From Gammaproteobacteria bacterium (GTDB lineage: Bacteria > Pseudomonadota > Gammaproteobacteria > Eutrophobiales > Eutrophobiaceae), in the NCBI GenBank assembly GCA_028279365.1, contig JANQNX010000006.1, positions 95,090-159,089 of the forward strand: a DNA stretch of 64,000 bases. Reading direction: 5' to 3'. How positions within the stretch are numbered: the stretch's first letter is position 1; each line of letters opens with the position of its first letter. Position numbers and translations under genes: made by a program. Under the pieces are notes generated by a model. That model was given only the letters and a program-made list of their open reading frames with translations, made no database searches and was not told where the DNA came from. Of the stretch, positions 55,649-64,000 are shown in pieces.

Positions 55649-57241
55649 CTAAATTATTACTTTGGTGCCATCTATCCGCGTAAACTGATAAGTAAAGTTT
55701 TCATTATAAGTCGCTTTACGATCCTGCAATAAACCTATCGCAACGTCTTCTCCGAGTTTTAGTCCCTCAACTGAATCCGAACGCCAATGCAAACCAGCAA
55801 AATCACGACCAAGTGCGATATTCGAAGCCAACTTATTTAATTCCCCACCCACTGTAAGATCAGGGCCACGATATTCTTTTAAGGTGAACCCATTATCGTA
55901 GGACTCAACCGGTTCAGGAATAATAAATTCCTCATAAAAATACGCTTTCAATATCGTCATGCACGCACCCGCTATCACGGAATGACCAGCGGGATAAGAA
56001 GGATGTGTTGGACACCCCTCAGGATAAGCCATGGGTAACGTACAAAAGCCGGTTTTTGAACGTATTTGTCTTATTGCTTCTGACTGAAGCAGTTTTTCAT
56101 GAAGTGGATAGCTTCTACGTCCTGACACATGATTATGAACATACAATGCGAACGCTTCGGGACGAAGTCGTCGATGCACTAACCATTTTTGATACCAGGC
56201 AGCCTTAAGTGCACAATTCGATGCATGCGCCACCATTGATAAAATATCAGGACCACCCAGAGTAACGGCACCTGATTGGTTATTCGAATCCCGATAAGGA
56301 TGATCCAGGGGTAACGCCGAGTCTCCATAACTCAATAAAATCAATGCTGCATTAAGAAACCCTTGATAAGGGTAATCAATGTGCACCCACTCACCAATGT
56401 CCCTGCCCGTTCGAATGTAACGCGTGCTCGTCGAGAACTGCATCTCTTCTTGTGCTATCGCGCCATTCTGAATTTGTAGACAGATTTCTGGATCAACCAT
56501 GAAGTTTTCATCGATACGAGGCGAATTGTATTTTTGTAAGATCTCATGTGCACCATAAGGGATGGTTTTCCATAAGAATTGTGAAAAATACGGCCCGGTG
56601 CTATCACCCTCTGTCTCTCCTCTAAATAACGTAGATGCATTAACTTCTTTAAAACGTTCGAAGCGTGATAAATCCTTGATCGCCGCGATGCTTAATTTCT
56701 CTTTACCAAATAGTGAAGCAGGGATATCCCGACACAAGGCCTGCCAATATAATTCGGCCATTTCTGCGGCTTGTTCTTCGCTGGCAAAAGCAGGCGCTGG
56801 CTTCATACTCAAGTGATGCGAATCAGCTCCATCGAGCTGCAAAGCCAATGCTGCCTGTGGGTTCGCTAATAATGTCTGACCGCCTAACGGAATGGCATCA
56901 AAATCCTCAGTCTTACCGGTCTTAAATGCATTTAACAAACTCTGAAAAGCCTGCTTTTCAACCTCGGCAAACTGATTATGTGGCAGCCCTTTAGTGAAGC
57001 AGCTAAACAACTCAGGATAACGCTGCTCATCGCCATTATTAATTGGTTTCGGGATTGTTTTCTTACTGTATTTTTGTGCTAGTTTTTCTCGCAACGCGTA
57101 GGCAAATGCCAAACGCTCAGTTTTATTTATCGGTATTGCTGCAGAGGCCTTGTTAATAAAAGAATATAGCCCTGTTAACCCTGCGGAGAGCAAGGCAGAA
57201 TTGCGTGTAAAACGAAGGAACTGCCGACGGTTAAATTTCAT
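55649..57241 (-). CDS. Vanadium-dependent haloperoxidase family protein (PAP2 superfamily), Tat-exported
   Basis: A 530-aa protein starting at the ATG at 57241 with a twin-arginine signal (MKFNRRQFLRF then a hydrophobic stretch ending in KASAA). The C-terminal PAP2/vanadate-binding site is visible: KWLVHRRLRPEAF (Lys and Arg), PSYPAGHSVIAGA, and GRDFAGLHWRSD (Arg and His). These ligands bind vanadate in haloperoxidases or act in acid phosphatases. Halide oxidation with hydrogen peroxide is the likely activity, but specificity is not readable. It is co-transcribed with the downstream retropepsin-like gene. Confidence 0.85.
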   Translation of the reverse strand: MKFNRRQFLRFTRNSALLSAGLTGLYSFINKASAAIPINKTERLAFAYALREKLAQKYSKKTIPKPINNGDEQRYPELFSCFTKGLPHNQFAEVEKQAFQSLLNAFKTGKTEDFDAIPLGGQTLLANPQAALALQLDGADSHHLSMKPAPAFASEEQAAEMAELYWQALCRDIPASLFGKEKLSIAAIKDLSRFERFKEVNASTLFRGETEGDSTGPYFSQFLWKTIPYGAHEILQKYNSPRIDENFMVDPEICLQIQNGAIAQEEMQFSTSTRYIRTGRDIGEWVHIDYPYQGFLNAALILLSYGDSALPLDHPYRDSNNQSGAVTLGGPDILSMVAHASNCALKAAWYQKWLVHRRLRPEAFALYVHNHVSGRRSYPLHEKLLQSEAIRQIRSKTGFCTLPMAYPEGCPTHPSYPAGHSVIAGACMTILKAYFYEEFIIPEPVESYDNGFTLKEYRGPDLTVGGELNKLASNIALGRDFAGLHWRSDSVEGLKLGEDVAIGLLQDRKATYNENFTYQFTRIDGTKVII

Positions 57242-57315
57242 GTAGAGTTTAAAAAACAAATATCAATTCATAAAGATACAACTAAAACATTCTTTTTTAA
57301 AATATCTCTACATCA

Positions 57316-58281
57316 TTATTTATCCAGTATGGAAAAATTTCCGGTCTCAGGATTAAAGTTGTATTTAGAATTGCCAGTAGTAGGGTCTATATATATTATT
57401 TGATCGTTGATATTTTTTTCAATAAATGCTCCTTCTCTCTTTTTCAAAAACTCGTTGATCATTTCTTGATTAACTGCTGGTTGAAATACCTGGGAATTAC
57501 TCGAGCTAAATTTAAGGGGTTTCTTAATATTTAGTTGATTTTCGTTAATTTGGTTTTTTAATGTATCAACTTCAATTTCTTTTATGATTTTTTCTTGAGG
57601 TATACGTTCTTTAACGACATATGTATCACTGAAATTATACTTATTAAACCCTTCGTTTTCTATCCCTGTCACAGAGTTTACTATGGTAGATTTCACACTG
57701 ATCTCCTCATCGCCCGGGATTAGCTTTTCTACTTCATTAACAGTATCAATCGCTCTCTTTAGGCTTATTGATGACTTTTTCAACGCCTCTGACTGCTCAA
57801 TGTTGTATTCATCAATTTTGGTAGACAGAGAAATCACATTATTTCTCAAGTCTTTTACATCCTTATAGAGTTTTTCTTTCTGTTCAGCATCAACGTTACC
57901 TTCTATAGTTTGAATTTCCCTGGAAATTCTTGATGCTATTTTCTCCGTATTGGCAGCATCATTAACGACTTCATTGACTCTTTTTGTATCGATACGTTGA
58001 TTAACTAATTGACCAGCACTATCTATAACCACTTGCCATGATAAACCGAAGGCAAGCGCCAATCCCAAAGTATGATAAAGATGTGTTGTATCAGTTTTTG
58101 AAATCACAAACACACCTAAAATTGCTGCGATAGCGCCAAGAAAAAAATGACTGAAGATATTCCAAAGGGCGAACTCCCCTTGGGCAGTGTTTACGACAGT
58201 GTTAAACACTAATATTCCTACTCCGCCAATACCACCTGAAATAGAAACATAGAAAAATATTTTCCCGTTATCGTTCATCAT
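57316..58281 (-). CDS. Membrane protein with long coiled-coil region, unknown function
   Basis: A 321-aa protein with about three transmembrane helices in the first 100 residues (YVSISGGIGGVGILVFNTVV; FSHFFLGAIAAILGVFVI; LYHTLGLALAFGLSWQVVI), then a predicted coiled coil (about 110-190), a linker, and a C-terminal domain (about 270-321) with IIYIDPTTGNSKYNFNPETG. I do not recognise it. It is the last gene of a five-gene minus-strand set of envelope proteins. Confidence 0.75.
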   Translation of the reverse strand: MMNDNGKIFFYVSISGGIGGVGILVFNTVVNTAQGEFALWNIFSHFFLGAIAAILGVFVISKTDTTHLYHTLGLALAFGLSWQVVIDSAGQLVNQRIDTKRVNEVVNDAANTEKIASRISREIQTIEGNVDAEQKEKLYKDVKDLRNNVISLSTKIDEYNIEQSEALKKSSISLKRAIDTVNEVEKLIPGDEEISVKSTIVNSVTGIENEGFNKYNFSDTYVVKERIPQEKIIKEIEVDTLKNQINENQLNIKKPLKFSSSNSQVFQPAVNQEMINEFLKKREGAFIEKNINDQIIYIDPTTGNSKYNFNPETGNFSILDK

Positions 58282-58327
58282 AAGCAGTTATGCCAAACGC
58301 GATAAAATAAAATGGCTTTTCAGAAAA

Positions 58328-58558
58328 TCAAACACTGCATTTTGCCAACCATCCATCATTGGTCTGATTCCGTTTTGTCGCTACCACACAATAGTCACCA
58401 TCTTTTAACCATTGCGCCGTGATTTCAAGTGAAAAGGCAAGATCATTACAACTTGCTGCCGGTCTATTAATTGTAGAAGAATCAAGTGATTTTTTAATGA
58501 TAAAGTCAGCTCGATCATTTTCATCTTGCCATTCAGACATATTTGCATCTTTCAGCAT
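58328..58558 (-). CDS. Small protein of unknown function
   Basis: A 76-aa soluble protein. The start is placed at the ATG at 58558 because AGGAGA lies 7 bases upstream; a longer frame from 58615 would overlap the preceding gene. The sequence (MLKDANMSEWQDENDRADFI; later AQWLKDGDYCVVATKRN) is acidic, with two or three Cys, and no targeting signal. It belongs to the unknown five-gene set. Confidence 0.7.
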   Translation of the reverse strand: MLKDANMSEWQDENDRADFIIKKSLDSSTINRPAASCNDLAFSLEITAQWLKDGDYCVVATKRNQTNDGWLAKCSV

Positions 58559-58577
58559 AATGCTCTCCTGGTTTGAT

Positions 58578-59456
58578 TTATAAAACAGATATGACGTATG
58601 CCGCAGCCGCGTCAATTACATGACTATTACCAATCGTGGCAAAGTAATCCGCACGTTCTTTTTCCGCCCTCTTTTTATCCTGAAGTATGACTGCCATGGC
58701 AGCAGGCTCGATGATTTTGTTATCAACTTTATATTTCCTGTCATTTTCTACCCGTGAAATACTGGTGATTGTTTGCCTGATTTCAATTTCATAATTTAAT
58801 ACGCCCAGAAAATCTCCTGAAAATGAAACATCTTTACCCAATGTTTTTTTCAGATTCTCTCCTTCAATGAAGTAATAAGTATTTTTAGTTATATCAGGTA
58901 ACATCTTACTCAATCCGTCCATGTGTTTGAGATGAGCCTGCGCTGTTTTATCTTCCCCATTAGCCATTGCCTTTATTTGTTCATATACCTTTCTCAAGGT
59001 TTGCGCTTTACTTTGGGTCAAATCACCAATATCGCCAATACCTAGACCAGATAATGCTTTCGCACTTTCTGCGGGGGCAATCACAGCTGCCTCACCCGTA
59101 ATAAACGCGCTTTTAATAGTAGTACGTCCCCAAACGCCTTCCGACTCACGCTTCAACTTGAAATCACTAATCACACTCAATGCTTCGCCAAGGGTTTGCG
59201 ACTTACCTTCACCATTCCCGTTACCAGTGCCTGAAGTGTCATTACCAGATTTTGTTTTTTTGCCTGGCGTTACAAGTATTGTCCGTGTTTTTAATCCGAA
59301 TGTACCTTGTAGTGGTTGTTGCGGATCAGTAGAACGTGCTTCAAGCGAAAGCCCTGTTCTCTCCGAATGGTGGTAAGTGACTGCATTTGAGCATGCCACT
59401 AAATTAACTACGACAAAAAAACAAAAAATGATCTTTGTATAACAATACATTTTCAT
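58578..59456 (-). CDS. Lipoprotein of unknown function (set member 3)
   Basis: A 292-aa protein with lipobox LVAC at about residues 19-22. Its N-terminal domain (about 28-65: ERTGLSLEARSTDPQQPLQG then TFGLKTRTILVTP) resembles that of the two lipoproteins encoded just upstream. A Gly/Asn/Ser-rich linker (about 70-85) and helical C-terminal half follow, with KSAFITGEAAVIAPA near 115. Its start overlaps the previous stop by 4 bases. Function unknown. Confidence 0.75.
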   Translation of the reverse strand: MKMYCYTKIIFCFFVVVNLVACSNAVTYHHSERTGLSLEARSTDPQQPLQGTFGLKTRTILVTPGKKTKSGNDTSGTGNGNGEGKSQTLGEALSVISDFKLKRESEGVWGRTTIKSAFITGEAAVIAPAESAKALSGLGIGDIGDLTQSKAQTLRKVYEQIKAMANGEDKTAQAHLKHMDGLSKMLPDITKNTYYFIEGENLKKTLGKDVSFSGDFLGVLNYEIEIRQTITSISRVENDRKYKVDNKIIEPAAMAVILQDKKRAEKERADYFATIGNSHVIDAAAAYVISVL

Positions 59457-59824
59457 TCTCCCGCACTAGAATTAATCTTCTGTCGAAATGCGTTAACTGA
59501 ATCAGGTTCTTTAGCTATTTTGCTTGCAGGAACCCCACTTGCAACGAACTCTGACACTTCTATATCGCGTAAGCTCGACGCCTCAACATGATTTACAGAA
59601 AATAAAGACATTGCATCTTCTGTGTCAGATTTTTTCGGCACAATTGCATAGATATCCCGATCATAGCCAAAAGAAAATTTTTGACTGCCCTCGGTTCCAG
59701 CACCAATATTTAAGCCTAACGAAGACTCTTGTACGTATACTAAATGCGTCGCCTCACAGCCGACTAAAAAAAACAACATACAAAAAAAGCAGGCTTGAAC
59801 TTTATTTATCATTATTTTTATCAT
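59453..59824 (-). CDS. Lipoprotein of unknown function (set member 2)
   Basis: A 123-aa protein with a lipoprotein signal ending FLVGC (residue 23). The mature part holds the shared motif (YVQESSLGLNIGAG, KFSFGYDRDIYAIVPKK) and ends with a segment SEFVASGVPASKIA that resembles the SAFITGEAAVIA of the next gene. It starts 1 base after the previous gene's stop and overlaps the next by 4 bases, so the three form a tightly coupled unit. Confidence 0.75.
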   Translation of the reverse strand: MIKIMINKVQACFFCMLFFLVGCEATHLVYVQESSLGLNIGAGTEGSQKFSFGYDRDIYAIVPKKSDTEDAMSLFSVNHVEASSLRDIEVSEFVASGVPASKIAKEPDSVNAFRQKINSSAGE

Positions 59825-59825
59825 G

Positions 59826-60338
59826 TTAACTCCCCTTGTTTGGATTAATCACAGCACAAATAGTCTTTTTTGAAGTACTCTCAGGGATATTGTTGTAATA
59901 CATTGAAAACATGTTACCCACAGGCAAAGTAGTCACTTTTTTAGTCTTAACGCCTGCATTAAAAGAGAATCGATAAGCAGCAACATCAACCCCAAGTCCA
60001 GCACTATCCGAATTAATCTTTATAGCATCGTCTGAATACACAAAGTCGGTATTAAGGAGAGATGAAGAAACAATATTAATGTTTGAAGGAAAACATTTTT
60101 CAACTTCATCATCCATGACAGGGTAGATGATCTCACGAGAGAGATAGCCTATGTGTAACCCATATCCTTCTTGCGTATACAAGTGAATCCCCTTTGCTGT
60201 TGTGGTTACAGTCTTACCGTATTCGGTATTAATCGTTTCCTGTTTTATAAAACCAGGGACACCAAATCCATTTATTGAACAAGATGCAGTAACACCAACC
60301 AGTCCAAATAAAATTATTATTACCGTTATTTTTCTAAT
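59826..60338 (-). CDS. Lipoprotein of unknown function (set member 1) with a likely ATT start
   Basis: An open frame with a clear lipoprotein-type signal (RKITVIIILFGLVGVTA then SC) begins in the region near 60338. No ATG, GTG or TTG occurs between the upstream in-frame TGA and this signal; the first conventional start (TTG 60182) would remove it. ATT at 60338 is therefore the best candidate, giving 170 aa. Alternatively an ATG at 60360 in another frame (MGLTNKH) plus a one-base frameshift would restore it. The mature part carries YTQEGYGLHIGYLSREIIYP, the set's shared motif. Function unknown. Confidence 0.6.
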   Translation of the reverse strand: MRKITVIIILFGLVGVTASCSINGFGVPGFIKQETINTEYGKTVTTTAKGIHLYTQEGYGLHIGYLSREIIYPVMDDEVEKCFPSNINIVSSSLLNTDFVYSDDAIKINSDSAGLGVDVAAYRFSFNAGVKTKKVTTLPVGNMFSMYYNNIPESTSKKTICAVINPNKGS

Positions 60339-60788
60339 CGTGCTTATTAGTCAAACCCATTTTTTATAAACAGATACCATTTGAATAGCCGATTCGTTAT
60401 TAAAAATTTTTTGCCCGGATTAATAACTAAAGCTCCGGCTATCTATTCACACTAAACTTTTGTTTATTTCATGATGCTGACAGCACCCACAAATTTTTAA
60501 TCTTAAGAACTTCTATGACACATTGAATAAAACTTGAAACACAAAGCAAAACTTTGGTTAGTAAATATCTTATGCTTAGTTATGCTTTGAACAACTTAGG
60601 CATTAAAAATTACAGCATAATTTATGACAAATAAATATCACCTAAACAGATGATATTTGATAAATAAATCCCTACCCTTTTTCGATAAGGCACGTTAAAC
60701 ATTTATCAAGAAATAACTGTTAATTATTGTTTTAATTAAAAGTGTAATACTTTTTGACTTATGTTCTCAGCGAAAGCGGAGCGCTGGC
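60339..60788. other. Non-coding AT-rich spacer upstream of the lipoprotein set
   Basis: About 450 bases between the lipoprotein set and the RHS fragment. It presumably holds the promoter of the minus-strand lipoprotein operon. No RNA gene, terminator or repeat was recognised. Confidence 0.5.
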
Positions 60789-62048
60789 CTAGGCTAGGCG
60801 GTTGTCATTTAAATCGTAAGTGTAGCTGGTCGGGACATTGTTGACATTCGGGTTGTTGCTGACGGCGTCGTTGAGGATACGGTCAAGGCGGTCGTATTGG
60901 TAGCGGGTGGTGTAGACGGTACCGGCTAGCTCGGTGAAGGTGTGGTTGGTTTGGTTACCATAGGCGTCGCAGCTGTAGGCGGTGTTGCCGCTCTCGTCGT
61001 TGCGGGCACAGAGGTAGCCTAACCCAAAGCTGCAGCTGTCATAAGTGTAGCTGACGTTTTCGTTTTTACCGGCAATGGTGTTGGGGTAGGTCTTGGTCAG
61101 CACACGTTCGAGTTCGTCGTAGGTCATCGTGGCGGTGATGCCTCTTCCTTCGGTGATGCTGGTGACGTTGTTGGCAAGGTCGTAGGTGTAGGTGATGGTC
61201 CCCCGGTCTTGACTGATTTCCCGGGTACGACGGCTGATGATGTCGTAGTCGTAGTTGGTGATAACGCCATTGGGGGCAGTGACCTGGGTAATTCTATCCT
61301 GCTCGTCGTAGACGTAGCGGGTCACCCCGCCTTCACGATGGGTGTTGGTCTCTAATCGGTTGAAGGCATCGTAGCTGTTGTTGCTGGGGTTGCCGTTCGG
61401 GTCGATGAGGCCAATGAGGTTGGAGTTTTCATCGAGGATGCGTTGGGTAACGGAGTTGTCGACACCAATATGCGGCGCGCTGGTCTGAGTGAGGCGGTTG
61501 CGGTTGTCGTAGAGGCTGTCGACCAGTAGTGCCAAGCTGCCATCGCTATTGGTGGTTTCGGTACGGATGACGTTTTTGTGGTCGTCGTAGGTATAGCGTA
61601 TCGATTGATTGAGGTTGTCGGTCACTGAGGTCAGCATGCTGCGTTCGTCATAGGTGTAGCTTAAGGTAATGCCGTCCGGGGTGGTGACGGTTTGTAGTAG
61701 CCCGGTCGGGAAGTAGCCGTAGCTCCAGACGCGGACATTGCCCGGCGAGCCGACCGGTGGTGTTTCGGTCTTGGTGTCCATCAGGCCTTCGTCGTTATAG
61801 GTATACGTCGTCACTAAGCCATTCGGGCTGGTCATCGTTTCTACCAGACCGCGGCTGTCGTAGGTCATGGTCGTGGTATGGCTGAGTTGGTTGACGATGG
61901 TTAACGGATTACCGTTGGCCGGGTCGCGATTAATCGTCGTCGTATGGTTACGCGGATTGGTCACAGTCGAAACCAGACTAAAGGCATCATAGGTATAGGT
62001 CGTCGTCGCACCGTTGAATTCTTCGCGTTGAGTTAAGACATTATTCAA
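60789..62048 (-). pseudogene. RHS/YD-repeat core fragment, truncated at both ends
   Basis: A 419-aa open frame made of tandem YD repeats (pattern TYTYDxxxxxxxVTxPNG), such as TTYTYNDEGLMDTKTE, ITNYDYDIISRRTREIS and TSYTYDLNDNRLA. It has no signal peptide, no start codon better than TTG at 62048, and stops abruptly without a core-closing domain or tip. Its base composition is GC-richer than the flanking genes. It is most likely a displaced piece of the RHS gene that enters the window at 64000. Confidence 0.82.
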
Positions 62049-62104
62049 GCAAAAAGTCTCATCTGAACCACTTATTCTTACTCACTTATCTATCATAAAT
62101 TTCT

Positions 62105-63013
62105 TTATTCAAAAATATCATCCATATCGGCTGTGTTAACTTCACATAACAATAGTTTTTTTAAACGGCCTGTTCGACTGGTTACTTTATAAACCCGACA
62201 TTTTATATCACCAGATGCTTCATTCCTGTCCCTGGCATTATTTGAAAGACTATTGGTAATAAGGTTTATGTTTTCTTTTGTTTTTGCATCATTGACTATC
62301 TCGAAGGGAATGGGCCTGCTTTCTTCCTCCAAATAGATCCGTCCTTTATAGGTATTAATGTTGTAACTTGATATGCGCCCAATTACATCATCAAAGTTAT
62401 CGCTTTTATCTTCATACGTTATATAGTCATAAGTCTCACTTGTTAATGATTCACCTATTGTTTGTTTATTCTCATCATCGCCAACCATTATCTTGGCCTT
62501 TGCGGCAGTATTCGAACCTACAATCGGTCTGTGCATATTTTTTATAGCAACTTCACTTTTTTCTACCACCGAGTCGAACCGACCCTGATCGAGTATTGGC
62601 AACTTATTGTTTTTATCTTCCTGAAGTTCTTTATATTGTTGCCCCAGTGATGACTCATAATCGACGTAGAAACCCAATGTTTCAGAGATTGTATAATCGT
62701 AAGCTGAATGGATGAGATTTCCTAAAGGTGTATCTTTACTTATAGTGCCAAGGTTATACGCTGCTGTACCGGCGGCAATAACCAGCGCAGTTATTTTCCA
62801 GCTACCTTCTTCAGGCGGGACAGCTATGATTTGTGCATTCTTTAATGAAGGTGCCTGTGTAATGACTTGACCATTAAGAACAAGATGCGTGGTAATAGCA
62901 AGGGAGCGTTGAAACCCAACCAGGGCTTGAGAAACATCATAAAAATCAATCTCATGCTCGTCAGAATCTCTGCCTTCATAACTAAGAGTAAAACTTAAAT
63001 GATTGATGCGCAT
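62105..63013 (-). CDS. Protein of unknown function, 302 aa
   Basis: A soluble-looking 302-aa protein. The N-terminal half (SFTLSYEGRDSDEHEIDFYDV; ALVGFQRSLAITTHLVLNGQ; TQAPSLKNAQIIAVPPEEGS) leads to a short hydrophobic stretch TALVIAAGTAAYNLG (about 75-90), and the C-terminal half is beta-rich (GRIYLEEESRPIPFEIV; CRVYKVTSRTGRLKKLLLCEV). The N-terminal pattern is familiar from uncharacterised accessory-region proteins, but I cannot name a family with certainty. It lies between the RHS tip locus and the RHS fragment. Confidence 0.75.
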   Translation of the reverse strand: MRINHLSFTLSYEGRDSDEHEIDFYDVSQALVGFQRSLAITTHLVLNGQVITQAPSLKNAQIIAVPPEEGSWKITALVIAAGTAAYNLGTISKDTPLGNLIHSAYDYTISETLGFYVDYESSLGQQYKELQEDKNNKLPILDQGRFDSVVEKSEVAIKNMHRPIVGSNTAAKAKIMVGDDENKQTIGESLTSETYDYITYEDKSDNFDDVIGRISSYNINTYKGRIYLEEESRPIPFEIVNDAKTKENINLITNSLSNNARDRNEASGDIKCRVYKVTSRTGRLKKLLLCEVNTADMDDIFE

Positions 63014-63100
63014 TTTCCAACCTAGTTATTAGTGGTACGTCGCTTATTTTTTCATTAATAATCTTAAGCTGTAGTGCAGTTTAATTAGTTAAATTAATTT

Positions 63101-63397
63101 TCAATTAAACTCTTTAATAACTTGAGGCAATAATTTCTTTAATGATTTTGAATGATACGGTAAATGTTCAAATAACTCAGTATTTATTGCATACAATATA
63201 TCTTCTATAGCCTCTTTATCAGAATCATTTACTGATAAGATCTTATCGATTAGTTCTAAGTATGAACGAGATATTTCGTGTATGTCAGCAAGATCAATAA
63301 ACAACTGGCTTTTATTAAGTTTATCTGACAATTTATCGCCAAGTTTCAACCTTAGATTTTTAGCAATATCAACTGTATTTTTTGTTTCTAATGTCAT
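63101..63397 (-). CDS. Candidate immunity protein for the RHS tip
   Basis: A 98-aa helical, soluble protein (MTLETKNTVDIAKNLRLKLG; later YLELIDKILSVNDSDKEAIEDI) whose ATG overlaps the TAA of the RHS gene by one base. A small gene directly after an RHS C-terminus is the usual place of a cognate immunity gene, and acidic residues predominate in its second half while the tip is very basic. The role is inferred from position only. Confidence 0.65.
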   Translation of the reverse strand: MTLETKNTVDIAKNLRLKLGDKLSDKLNKSQLFIDLADIHEISRSYLELIDKILSVNDSDKEAIEDILYAINTELFEHLPYHSKSLKKLLPQVIKEFN

Positions 63398-64000
63398 TAT
63401 CTTTGCCTTTTAGGTAAACGTTTTTTCAACCGTTTAATACGGTCTTCCGCAGCTTTTATTTCAGTTTCCCAATGAGGAATATCTCGAGAATCAGGGTTAT
63501 CTTTAATTTTTTCTTTATGCTTATCCACGTGATCCTGAAGACCCTTAATTTTTTTCTTTGTATCCTTATTTTCATTCCACATTGGATCATTCAATGGAAT
63601 GGGGTTCGTAGTTAATGGTGGTGTAGGATTATCAGCCGCATCAGGACAATTTGCACAATTATCATCTCTAATATCCCAAGTATAGCCTGTGCCGACAGTT
63701 TGTAAGACATAATAACAAGTTGTTGCCACTAAGACCTGACAAAAAGGAGTAACAGCACACCAGTAGACTACTGCCGGTGTTAACCCATCAGGGTCGTAAA
63801 CATTAGTTGGGTTTTGTAATGCGTAACTATAAGTATTTAGTCCGCCATCTAACCCAATCGGGTCACTGGTGATATACCTGCCTATGCTTGGGTCATAATA
63901 TCGAAAGTGGTTGTAATGCAGGTTGGTTTCCGCATCAAAGTATTGCCCCGGGAATCGCAGGTTAACAGATATGCCTGCCAACTCCTCTGCCGGGGTGTTC
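63397..64000 (-). CDS. RHS-family protein, C-terminal part with a basic tip (continues past the window)
   Basis: The frame is open to the window end, so only about 200 C-terminal residues are visible. The RHS core-associated motif is present (GISVNLRFPGQYFDAETNLH; YNHFRYYDPSIGRYITSDPIG; NPTNVYDPDGL), after which sequence diverges into a tip: a hydrophobic segment with Cys (YWCAVTPFCQVLVATTCYYV), a Pro-rich linker, and a Lys/Arg-rich helical end (HWETEIKAAEDRIKRLKKR). RHS tips are usually toxins; this one is not assignable by eye. Confidence 0.85.
   Translation of the reverse strand, partial: NTPAEELAGISVNLRFPGQYFDAETNLHYNHFRYYDPSIGRYITSDPIGLDGGLNTYSYALQNPTNVYDPDGLTPAVVYWCAVTPFCQVLVATTCYYVLQTVGTGYTWDIRDDNCANCPDAADNPTPPLTTNPIPLNDPMWNENKDTKKKIKGLQDHVDKHKEKIKDNPDSRDIPHWETEIKAAEDRIKRLKKRLPKRQR

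Noticed and set aside
1..64000. CRISPR array
   Set aside because: No regularly spaced direct repeats with unique spacers and no cas genes were seen; tandem repeats noticed are the 12-bp pair before ispB and protein-level repeats only.

Overview
The window looks like chromosomal DNA of a gammaproteobacterial methylotroph that lives in a sodium-rich (marine or brackish) habitat. Housekeeping gene order is gammaproteobacterial: cysS-ppiB-lpxH, ampD-ampE, murJ-ribF-ileS-lspA-ispH divergent from rpsT, rplU-rpmA-obgE-proB divergent from ispB, and a tRNA Pro-Arg-His-Lys cluster. A divergent fchA/mtdA pair (tetrahydrofolate-linked C1 interconversion, typical of methylotrophs) points to methylotrophy. 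A complete Na+-translocating NADH:quinone reductase operon (nqrABCDEF-apbE-nqrM) and an AGCS Na+ symporter point to sodium energetics. Genus cannot be fixed from the sequence alone. Layout: 1-720 is a minus-strand tRNA cluster whose spacers hold tRNA fragments carrying hairpin-rich inserts. 807-10110 is housekeeping and C1 genes. 10132-15290 holds an exported Sel1/SPOR protein, a tandem pair of unknown paralogues and a TonB-dependent receptor. 15434-16338 holds a possible 24-aa membrane peptide, tRNA-Thr and a Fur-family regulator with Fur-box-like sites around it. 16624-25179 is a type IV pilus minor-pilin operon (fimT-pilV-pilW-pilX-small secreted protein-pilY1-pilE) with an unusually large PilY1. 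25205-27053 holds small exported proteins. 27050-38484 is the conserved housekeeping block. 38572-46301 is a low-GC genomic island inserted at tRNA-Pro(CGG). It is bounded by the intact tRNA and a displaced tRNA-Pro 3' fragment, contains a decayed tyrosine integrase, and carries a 1917-aa DUF4011-helicase-Vsr-like nuclease (Hhe-type anti-phage protein) with a DUF2971 gene. 46408-54104 is the nqr operon plus a CBS protein. 54157-64000 is accessory DNA: a PEP-CTERM-like protein, a vanadium haloperoxidase with a retropepsin-like protease, a five-gene set of lipoproteins and membrane proteins of unknown function, and a broken RHS locus with a cationic tip, a candidate immunity gene and an unknown 302-aa gene. 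The most unusual signal is non-coding. Two displaced tRNA 3' fragments, tRNA-Arg at 198-307 and tRNA-Pro at 46179-46301, each carry about 80 bases inserted in the T-loop. The two inserts fold into the same ordered set of four hairpins with different stem sequences but shared loop motifs. That is the pattern expected of a structured, tRNA-nested element. A third, differently built hairpin array sits in a tRNA-Pro anticodon-arm fragment at 561-700, and the tRNA-Lys at the left edge is broken just after its anticodon loop.
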